Source: Alistipes sp.
GTDB lineage: Bacteria > Bacteroidota > Bacteroidia > Bacteroidales > Rikenellaceae
Assembly: GCA_017532885.1 (NCBI GenBank)
Contig: JAFXIS010000030.1
Coordinates: 1-5,382 of the forward strand
Direction: 5' to 3'
DNA length: 5,382 nt
The position numbers and the translations under genes were made by a program. This document shows, piece after piece, positions 1-4,639 of the stretch (position 1 is the first letter of the stretch; the number at the start of each line of letters is the position of its first letter). A model generated the notes under the pieces. The model saw only the letters and a program-made list of their open reading frames with translations. It made no database searches and was not told where the DNA came from.

Positions 1-1097
1 CCGAGAGTTACGGTGGTCAACGACTGGGTCTCACCACGGGTGAAGATAGCCGAACCGTGTGCTGCTGGCAGGTAACCTACCTCACACCAGATAGGGCGAA
101 TCTCGTCTGTGCGACGACCATCCAAGCGCTTACCCTCGTCGAGGATCATATTACGCATAGCCTTCTTCTGCACATCGTCGTGGAAATATTTGTGGATAAG
201 TGGAGCCTTCTCCTCGAGCTCCTCCTCTGTGAAGCGAGCAGCAAACTCTGCCTCCAGAGCCTCAAATGCCTCTGAACGCTCGTGCTTTGCTGTGCCGCTT
301 GTAGCGATAGCGTAAGCCTTGTCGTAAAGCTCTGTGATAATCTGCTGACGCAACTCCTCGTCGTTAGTCTCGTGGCAGTATGTGCGCTTAACATCCTTGC
401 CAAGCTCCTTCGAGAGCTCAATCTGTGCGGCACAGTGCTTCTTAATCTCCTCGTGGGCGAACTTGATGGCACCGAGCATAACCTCCTCCGATACCTCGTT
501 CATCTCACCCTCCACCATCAGGATGTTGTCGATAGTACCACCGACCATGATGTCCAAATCGACATCTGCCATCTGTGAGAAGTTAGGGTTGATGACATAC
601 TCGCCACCGATGCGAGCTACACGAACCTCTGAAATAGGACCACCGAATGGGATGTCCGATACGGCCAAAGCTGCCGATGCAGCCAAACCTGCCAATGCGT
701 CAGGCTGAATATCCTTGTCAGCCGAAATGAGGTTTACCGTAACAAATACATCAGCGTGGTAGTCTGATGGGAACAATGGGCGCAATGCACGGTCGATAAG
801 ACGTGCTACAAGCACCTCGGCATCACTTGCCTTGCCCTCACGCTTCATAAAGCCACCAGGGAAGCGACCGCACGAAGCGAACTTCTCCTTGTACTCTACC
901 TGTAAAGGCATAAAATCAGTACCTTCCTTTGCATCCTTGGCAGCGACTACGGTACCGAGCAACATTGTGTCGCCCATCTTTACTACTACCGCACCATCTG
1001 CCTGCTTAGCCAATTTACCGGTCTCGATGATAATCTCACGACCGTCGGCAAGCGTAATCGTCTTTTGTACAGCGTTGTACAACTTCTTTTCTTCCAT
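1..1097 (-). CDS. pnp: Polyribonucleotide nucleotidyltransferase (PNPase), N-terminal half, cut by window edge
   Basis: PNPase degrades RNA 3' to 5' by phosphorolysis, releasing nucleoside diphosphates, and is a core enzyme of mRNA decay in the cytoplasm. I translated the minus strand from the ATG at 1097-1095: 365 codons run open to the left edge, about half of the usual ~700 residues, so the second catalytic core and the KH and S1 RNA-binding domains lie outside. Visible parts in order: first RNase PH core (about residues 14-145), with [11 protein letters not shown] (79-89) and [12 protein letters not shown] (99-110); its C-terminal portion with [17 protein letters not shown] (147-163); the helical linker domain (about 240-325); and the start of the second RNase PH core with [11 protein letters not shown] (325-335) and FTRGETQSL (352-360). 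It lies 78 bases downstream of rpsO on the same strand, the order known from E. coli, and is probably co-transcribed with it. No Shine-Dalgarno sequence is evident. The start is supported by the standard short PNPase N-terminus; the next upstream ATG (1115) hits a stop after three codons. Confidence 0.97.
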   Translation of the reverse strand, partial: MEEKKLYNAVQKTITLADGREIIIETGKLAKQADGAVVVKMGDTMLLGTVVAAKDAKEGTDFMPLQVEYKEKFASCGRFPGGFMKREGKASDAEVLVARLIDRALRPLFPSDYHADVFVTVNLISADKDIQPDALAGLAASAALAVSDIPFGGPISEVRVARIGGEYVINPNFSQMADVDLDIMVGGTIDNILMVEGEMNEVSEEVMLGAIKFAHEEIKKHCAAQIELSKELGKDVKRTYCHETNDEELRQQIITELYDKAYAIATSGTAKHERSEAFEALEAEFAARFTEEELEEKAPLIHKYFHDDVQKKAMRNMILDEGKRLDGRRTDEIRPIWCEVGYLPAAHGSAIFTRGETQSLTTVTL

Positions 1098-1132
1098 AAA
1101 TGTCTATATCGTCATAAAAAATAATTCAAAAT

Positions 1133-1163
1133 TGAGGGTGTCGAAAAACTAAAGACACCCTCA
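1133..1163 (-). terminator. Perfect hairpin with U-rich tail between rpsO and pnp (terminator/attenuator or processing site)
   Basis: The arms TGAGGGTGTC (1133-1142) and GACACCCTCA (1154-1163) are perfectly complementary over 10 bp with an 11-base loop. Read on the minus strand, the stem begins 12 bases after the rpsO stop codon and is followed by ATTTTG and then a run of six T. The plus-strand side has no T run, so the element points the way rpsO is transcribed. It fits an intrinsic terminator or attenuator at the end of rpsO with read-through into pnp, or an RNA processing hairpin. In E. coli the same gap holds a terminator and an RNase III site used in PNPase autoregulation; the parallel here is inferred. 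A second copy of the 5' arm core (GAGGGTG, minus strand, 1172-1166) lies just upstream and could compete for the 3' arm. Confidence 0.72.
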
Positions 1164-1175
1164 TTCACCCTCGTA

Positions 1176-1448
1176 TTACTTACGGAGGTTAAGAGTCTTG
1201 ATGATTGCGCGGTAACGCTCGATATCAACCTCCTTCAAGTACATAAGCAGCTTGCGACGCTTACCTACCAAACGCAGCAATGAACGCTGTGTTCCGAAGT
1301 CGTGCTTGTTCTGCTTGAGGTGCTCTGTAAGGTGGCTGATACGGTACGAAAACAATGCAATCTGGCTCTCTGGAGAACCAGTGTCAGTGTTAGACTTGCC
1401 GTACTTACCAAAAAGCTCTTGCTTTTTCTCTGCTGTTAAATAAGCCAT
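1176..1448 (-). CDS. rpsO: 30S ribosomal protein S15
   Basis: S15 is a primary binder of the central domain of 16S rRNA, needed early in 30S assembly. The 90-residue length is typical. The signature region is clear: [19 protein letters not shown] (19-37), then LTEHL (40-44) with H43, D50, and the helix [17 protein letters not shown] (56-72), ending in the usual LNLRK. H43 and D50 align with residues that E. coli-type S15 uses to read the GU/GC motif in rRNA. The position that is Ser in E. coli (DxxS) is Thr53 here; I recall Bacteroides S15 proteins also having Thr at this position. The start ATG (1448-1446) gives the normal N-terminus MAYLTAEKK. There is no Shine-Dalgarno sequence; the ATG follows a run of six T and sits in the 3' arm of an AU-rich hairpin. 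The gene heads a likely rpsO-pnp transcript with its own promoter and a structured leader, which suggests autoregulation as seen for S15 in other phyla. Confidence 0.98.
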   Translation of the reverse strand: MAYLTAEKKQELFGKYGKSNTDTGSPESQIALFSYRISHLTEHLKQNKHDFGTQRSLLRLVGKRRKLLMYLKEVDIERYRAIIKTLNLRK

Positions 1449-1551
1449 AAAAAATAAAGTTTTATGAGCCGTGCCGAAGTGCTTCCCAGATCGGTCGCGA
1501 CTCTGGTTTCACTCTACGACGCATTCCCCTTACCGTGAATAACGCCAGAGT
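1449..1551 (-). promoter_or_regulatory. Structured 5' leader of rpsO, candidate S15 autoregulatory RNA
   Basis: On the minus-strand RNA, ACUCUGG (1551-1545) pairs with CCAGAGU (1506-1500) over 7 bp. Nested inside, UUCAC (1539-1535) pairs with GUGAA (1512-1508), leaving a 22-base loop that contains AAGGGG. Downstream, UCUGG (1490-1486) can pair with the same CCAGA (1506-1502), so two hairpins are mutually exclusive. A third stem, CAUAAAA (1466-1460) with UUUUAUG (1452-1446), a 7-base loop between, takes in the rpsO start codon. An AUG at 1524 opens a 20-codon frame that stops at 1462 inside the 5' arm of that third stem. Autoregulatory S15 leaders of unrelated shapes are known in several phyla; calling this one is inference from position and structure. 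No known S15 leader motif was recognised. Confidence 0.45.
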
Positions 1552-1557
1552 GCGTGA

Positions 1558-1589
1558 CAAAATTACTCCGAATTTAGTTAAGCACCAAA
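1558..1589 (-). promoter_or_regulatory. Bacteroidota-type promoter of rpsO(-pnp)
   Basis: On the minus strand a TTTG (1589-1586) lies 20 bp before TAATTTTG (1565-1558). Both boxes match the Bacteroidota primary sigma factor consensus (-33 TTTG, 19-21 bp, -7 TAnnTTTG) exactly. Transcription would start a few bases downstream, near 1550-1555, giving a leader of roughly 105 bases before the rpsO ATG. The exact start matters because the first leader helix begins at 1551. Confidence 0.7.
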
Positions 1590-1670
1590 TATTTTGAGGG
1601 TAAAAACATTATATTTTGGTACTTATTTTTTACTTTTGACGTTAAGTTGCGAAAATATTGTAATATTTTG
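1589..1670 (+). repeat. Three direct copies of ATATTTTG between the divergent promoters
   Basis: The octamer ATATTTTG occurs at 1589-1596, 1611-1618 and 1663-1670, all on the plus strand. The steps are 22 and 52 bp, close to 2 and 5 helical turns, so the copies would face the same side of the DNA. The first overlaps the rpsO -33 box region and the third ends directly before the apbE -7 box. Direct repeats in phase suit a regulator site, but the stretch is very AT-rich and chance is a real alternative. Confidence 0.3.
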
Positions 1671-1678
1671 TATCTTTG
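1646..1678 (+). promoter_or_regulatory. Probable Bacteroidota-type promoter of the apbE operon
   Basis: TATCTTTG (1671-1678) matches the -7 consensus TAnnTTTG exactly. A weaker -33 box, GTTG (1646-1649, consensus TTTG), lies 21 bp upstream, within the allowed spacing. The transcript would start near 1683 and have a leader of about 90 bases before the apbE ATG. It is divergent from the rpsO promoter, with the two -33 boxes about 56 bp apart. Confidence 0.55.
1652..1669. promoter_or_regulatory. 18-bp dyad in the spacer of the apbE promoter, possible operator
   Basis: AAAATATT (1652-1659) and AATATTTT (1662-1669) form a perfect 8-bp inverted repeat around a GT centre. The dyad fills the interval between the -33 and -7 boxes, where a bound protein would block or remodel polymerase. 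The sequence is all A/T apart from the centre, so a chance palindrome or a curved AT tract cannot be excluded. No regulator can be assigned from the sequence. Confidence 0.35.
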
Positions 1679-1683
1679 TGCAA

Positions 1684-1772
1684 TAAAAGAGAGCCGTTGA
1701 GTGAAAAATCCTCGCTTTTTGCGTGGCGTAGTTTTCCTTTGAAGGCGGAGCGTAAAACGAGCATTTGAAGGT
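1684..1772 (+). other. Untranslated leader of apbE, no clear regulatory RNA recognised
   Basis: This stretch between the predicted transcription start and the apbE ATG is less AT-rich than the promoter region. It contains TTTGAAGG twice (1738-1745 and 1764-1771), the second copy ending one base before the start codon, too close for an ordinary Shine-Dalgarno sequence. GAAGGCGGAG (1741-1750) recurs 100 bases downstream inside apbE (1841-1850). CTCG-TTTT and AAAACGAG segments could form a weak, bulged stem. No known riboswitch pattern was recognised. Confidence 0.3.
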
Positions 1773-2810
1773 ATGAAAAATAGAGTGTTTATAGCCTCAC
1801 TTGTCGCAATCTTCGTTGCGATGGTTGGGTGTCAGCGTCCGAAGGCGGAGTATGTTAAGTCGTCGGGTGAGATGCTCGGTACGTTTATGCAAATTACGGC
1901 GTTGAGTGATGTCGGGGTGGATGTGATTTATGAGCGGATGATGGCACTTGATAAGGAGGCGAAGGCGTCGATGTCGATTTTTGACGAGGAGTCGTTGTTA
2001 AGCCGCGTAAATCGCAACCAGACAGATAGTTTGGATAGTCATATAATTCATTGCCTGGGTTTGGCTCGCCGCGTGACAGAGCGTAGCGGGGGTTACTACG
2101 ATGTGACTGTTGCGCCACTTGTCGAGGCTTATGGTTTTGCAGGCAAGAACCGCGATGCGAAGGTGAATGTGGATTCGCTGATGGAGTTTGTCGGGATGGA
2201 GAAGTTAAGAGTCGAAGATGGTCGATTGATAAAGGACGACCCACGCGTGCGCATCGACTTTAACTCTATTGCCAAAGGTTACGTTGTCGATATGGCTGCC
2301 GAGGAGCTGGAGAGTATGGGTGTAGAGGAGTATCTGGTCGATATCGGCGGAGAGATACGTTGTCGTGGTCGCAACCCCAAAGGTGGTGCGTGGAGAGTCG
2401 GTATTGAGACTCCATACGATGGAAACAACACGCCAGGCTCGAGCATTCAGCAGGTGATATCGTTGACGGATTGTGCTATGGCTACGTCGGGAAATTATCG
2501 CCGATTTTATCTCGATGAGAAGGGAAACAAGATAGCACACACTATTGATCCACGCACAGGTAAGAGCGCGGTAACCGATTTATTATCAGCGACTGTCATC
2601 GCTCCGACGTGTGCCGAAGCGGATGCCTATGGCACAATGTTTATGGCGATGGGTGCCCAGCGTGCAATTGAGCTTTCGCGCGAGATGGCACAGGATGGTG
2701 TGATGGTGTATTTCATTACGGCGGGCGAGGGCGATGAGTATAATGTATATTACTCTGCCGCGCTGGCTCCGATGTTGAAAAGCACAGAGGGCTTTAACGT
2801 TATTAAGTAA
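1773..2810 (+). CDS. apbE: FAD:protein FMN transferase, ApbE-family lipoprotein
   Basis: ApbE enzymes transfer FMN from FAD to a Thr/Ser of target flavoproteins, such as subunits of the Nqr or Rnf redox pumps, on the outer side of the cytoplasmic membrane. The 345-residue protein starts with a lipoprotein signal peptide: MKNR, a hydrophobic run (5-18), then MVGC with Cys20 as the lipidated residue, which supports the chosen ATG. Family motifs follow in order: GTFMQITA (36-43); GGYYDVTVAPL (106-116); IDFNSIAKGY (161-170); VDIGGEIRCRG (189-199) followed by W207; ATSGNYRRFY (237-246); HTIDPRTG (256-263); and the metal-binding stretch AEADAYGT (281-288) with D284 and T288. All expected motifs are intact and the length is normal for the family. 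No Nqr, Rnf or other flavin acceptor gene is in the window, so the target is unknown. It is the first gene of the plus-strand cluster, 13 bases before the lipid kinase, with its own promoter upstream. Confidence 0.95.
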   Translation: MKNRVFIASLVAIFVAMVGCQRPKAEYVKSSGEMLGTFMQITALSDVGVDVIYERMMALDKEAKASMSIFDEESLLSRVNRNQTDSLDSHIIHCLGLARRVTERSGGYYDVTVAPLVEAYGFAGKNRDAKVNVDSLMEFVGMEKLRVEDGRLIKDDPRVRIDFNSIAKGYVVDMAAEELESMGVEEYLVDIGGEIRCRGRNPKGGAWRVGIETPYDGNNTPGSSIQQVISLTDCAMATSGNYRRFYLDEKGNKIAHTIDPRTGKSAVTDLLSATVIAPTCAEADAYGTMFMAMGAQRAIELSREMAQDGVMVYFITAGEGDEYNVYYSAALAPMLKSTEGFNVIK

Positions 2811-2823
2811 TTGAGACGTTTCT

Positions 2824-3711
2824 ATGAAAAGAGCAGTTTTGCTATATAATGCCGCTGCGGGAAAGGGCAAGATTGAGAAGAATGTCGATCGTATTGTCGA
2901 AATTTTCCGTGAGGCGGACTATGATATGCAGCCGTTGCCTATCCGCTTTGGTACCAATCCGTTTGATTGGTGCGGCAAGGTCGATTTGGCAGTGGTCGCA
3001 GGAGGTGACGGAACGATAAATTATGTGGTGAATGCGATGATGCGTCGCCAATTATCTATAAATATAGGAGTTATCCCAGCAGGTACAGCGAACGATTTTG
3101 CAGGGGCTATCGGAATGTCGAACAATGTGCTGAAGGCGGCACGTCAGATTGCTTCGGGCGAGGTCGAGCTTATCGACTGCGGCAAGGTGGAGCATATGGG
3201 TCACAGTGAGGAGGATGATATTTATTTCGTTAATATCTTCAGCTTTGGTATCTTTACCACCACCTCGCAGCGTACGCCCGAGGAGCTAAAGCACCGCATC
3301 GGTAAGATGGCGTATCTAGTGGCAGCGTTCAAGGAGTTGGGTAATATTCACGGTATTCCGCTCACTATTACCACCGATGCCGAGGCGTTCTACTATCCTA
3401 CGCTGATGGGTCTTGTGTTTAATGGCGAGACTGCAGGCAGAGTGCCTATTGCGCGAAAGTCAAACCTGCGTGACGGAGTATTTGACTGTATCTTCTTGCG
3501 TAAGCGCAGTCCGTTTATCTCGGCGTTTGATATGCTGCTTTATATGGTCGGTATCAAGACCCGTGCGGTGAAGTATTTGCGAACAAGCCAATTGACGCTC
3601 GCGACTCCTATAAGCGAGGATACCGATGTTGATGGTCAGCGTGGAGGCTGCTTCCCGATGAAGGTCAATTGCCTGCACGGAGCATTGAAGATAGTGTGCC
3701 CTAAGGATTAG
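2824..3711 (+). CDS. Diacylglycerol kinase family (YegS/DgkB-like) lipid kinase
   Basis: This family phosphorylates a lipid hydroxyl with ATP; known substrates are diacylglycerol (DgkB), phosphatidylglycerol (YegS) and sphingoid bases. The 295-residue length is typical. The catalytic domain opens with LLYNAAAGKGK (6-16), the nucleotide-binding motif AGGDGTINYVVNA (59-71) and the IPAGTANDFA motif (84-93). The C-terminal beta-rich domain carries NGETAGRVPIARKSNLRDG (200-218), with the usual Asp-Gly at 217-218, and DVDGQ (268-272). Family members commonly read Asp-Gly-Glu at that last spot; here the third residue is Gln272. There are no membrane segments, so it should act at the inner face of the cytoplasmic membrane. 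It sits 13 bases after apbE and 16 before the AraC regulator. The substrate cannot be read from sequence; because many Bacteroidales make sphingolipids, a sphingoid or ceramide substrate is as plausible as diacylglycerol. There is no clear Shine-Dalgarno sequence. Confidence 0.92.
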   Translation: MKRAVLLYNAAAGKGKIEKNVDRIVEIFREADYDMQPLPIRFGTNPFDWCGKVDLAVVAGGDGTINYVVNAMMRRQLSINIGVIPAGTANDFAGAIGMSNNVLKAARQIASGEVELIDCGKVEHMGHSEEDDIYFVNIFSFGIFTTTSQRTPEELKHRIGKMAYLVAAFKELGNIHGIPLTITTDAEAFYYPTLMGLVFNGETAGRVPIARKSNLRDGVFDCIFLRKRSPFISAFDMLLYMVGIKTRAVKYLRTSQLTLATPISEDTDVDGQRGGCFPMKVNCLHGALKIVCPKD

Positions 3712-3715
3712 AACA

Positions 3716-3725
3716 ATTTAACCAA
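3716..3725 (+). repeat. ATTTAACCAA, first copy, just before the AraC gene start
   Basis: The decamer ATTTAACCAA ends two bases before the AraC ATG. The same ten bases recur at 4623-4632, seven bases before the queA ATG. Both fill most of a very short intergenic gap. They could be a shared A-rich translation-initiation element that stands in for a Shine-Dalgarno sequence, or coincidence. Confidence 0.25.
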
Positions 3726-3727
3726 CT

Positions 3728-4618
3728 ATGATATCGAAAGCTAGTAACATCTCACAATCTGTTTTGAAGGACCTTTTCTCATATGATGGTATTGATTATG
3801 AGAACGTAAGATTTTTACCCTGGAGCGAATTTCGCAATATCGAGAGTATGGTGCCATACTTGCAGGGCGCTATGGTCGGCGTAATATGCGGTGGTACGCT
3901 ACGAATGACAATCGATGGCGAGCAGTATAACATCGGTGTAAATAATATGTTTGTGCTCCAAAATGATTCTGTTGTCACGCGTGTTAAACCAAGCAAGGCG
4001 TGTTGGGGTTATGCGGTTCTTTTCAAGGGTCGTTTTCTTGCCGATAAGGATGTCGCGCCAGAGGATTTCCTCGCGGCGGATATGAAGGCGCATACGTTGC
4101 GCGTAGTGGAAGTTGAACCATCGTTGGCGGAGAAGATGAATACGGTGGTAGCCGAAATGGTCAAGGTAGCAAAGAATCCCGATATACGCTTTAGAGTGGG
4201 TGCTGTGACATCGCTTACGGCGGCATTCTTCTATCTTTCGCTTTCAACTGTTAAGTACGACCAAGAAAGTGTGGAGGCGGTGCCCGAGAGTGATAAGGCG
4301 AAGTACTATATGACTCGCTTTGTGGAGTTGTTGAGTATAGAACATTCGCGAGAGCGCAGAGTGGAATATTACGCTTCACGACTCGGCATATCGCCCAAGT
4401 ACCTTTCGCTGGTATGTTATAAGTTCAGGGGCAAGACCGCTTCGCGAGTGATTGACGATGTGGTACTTTACAACGCCAAGCAGCTGTTGAAGCAGCAGGG
4501 TGTTAGTATCAAGCAGGTATCCGACCAGCTCAATTTCCCATCGCAGTCATTCTTCGGAAAATATTTCAAGCAACGAGTTGGTATCTCGCCTTCAAGATAT
4601 AAGGGTATGGGTAAGTAA
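3728..4618 (+). CDS. AraC-family transcriptional regulator
   Basis: The 296-residue protein has the standard two-part AraC plan. The N-terminal part (about 30-125) resembles a cupin-type sensor: short beta-strand-like segments such as MVGVICGGTLRMTIDGEQYNI (49-69, key Gly53, Gly55-56, Gly64) followed by NNMFVLQND and GYAVLFKGRF. A helical stretch (130-175) links to the DNA-binding domain (about 195-296). Its first helix-turn-helix spans YYASRLGISPKYLSLVCYKF (214-233). The second spans 260-292 and includes QVSDQLNFPSQSFFGKYFKQ (263-282), followed by GISPSRYK, the family C-terminal hallmark. It is a one-component cytoplasmic regulator; the ligand is unknown. It lies inside the apbE-lipid kinase-queA run with gaps of 16 and 21 bases, so it is probably co-transcribed and may regulate its own operon; the dyad and direct repeats upstream of apbE are candidate targets, but no evidence links them. 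Confidence 0.93.
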   Translation: MISKASNISQSVLKDLFSYDGIDYENVRFLPWSEFRNIESMVPYLQGAMVGVICGGTLRMTIDGEQYNIGVNNMFVLQNDSVVTRVKPSKACWGYAVLFKGRFLADKDVAPEDFLAADMKAHTLRVVEVEPSLAEKMNTVVAEMVKVAKNPDIRFRVGAVTSLTAAFFYLSLSTVKYDQESVEAVPESDKAKYYMTRFVELLSIEHSRERRVEYYASRLGISPKYLSLVCYKFRGKTASRVIDDVVLYNAKQLLKQQGVSIKQVSDQLNFPSQSFFGKYFKQRVGISPSRYKGMGK

Positions 4619-4622
4619 CCCG

Positions 4623-4632
4623 ATTTAACCAA
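4623..4632 (+). repeat. ATTTAACCAA, second copy, just before queA
   Basis: This is an exact match to the decamer at 3716-3725, in the 21-base gap between the AraC gene stop and the queA ATG. Its different distance to the start codon (7 bases versus 2) argues against a strict ribosome-positioning role. Confidence 0.25.
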
Positions 4633-4639
4633 TCCTATA

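Noticed and set aside
146..472. Minus-strand 108-codon frame overlapping pnp
   Set aside because: It is an alternative frame of the pnp coding strand; the Ser/Arg-rich product has no family features, while the pnp frame has full PNPase motifs.
832..1152. Plus-strand 106-codon frame opposite the start of pnp and the rpsO-pnp gap
   Set aside because: It is antisense to conserved PNPase sequence, with no promoter or initiation context on the plus strand and no recognisable domain.
1127..1156. Possible separate pnp promoter on the minus strand (CAATTTTG at 1134-1127)
   Set aside because: It matches 7 of 8 positions of the -7 box, but no TTTG lies 19-21 bp upstream and the sequence overlaps the hairpin tail.
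1471..1485. Possible UUCG tetraloop (C-UUCG-G) in the rpsO leader
   Set aside because: Beyond the closing C-G pair the flanking bases do not pair (A opposite C), so no stable stem supports it.
1494..1501. GTCGCGAC perfect palindrome in the rpsO leader
   Set aside because: Eight-base palindromes are frequent, and as RNA it cannot fold on itself with a usable loop; it was folded into the leader description rather than called a site.
1701..1742. GTG-started 13-codon frame in the apbE leader resembling the apbE N-terminus (GTGAAAAAT versus ATGAAAAAT)
   Set aside because: The similarity is confined to about nine bases, the frame is very short and there is no initiation signal; most likely chance.
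1894..2540. Two minus-strand frames opposite apbE
   Set aside because: Both are shadows of an intact ApbE with all family motifs; their products are low-complexity and unrecognisable.
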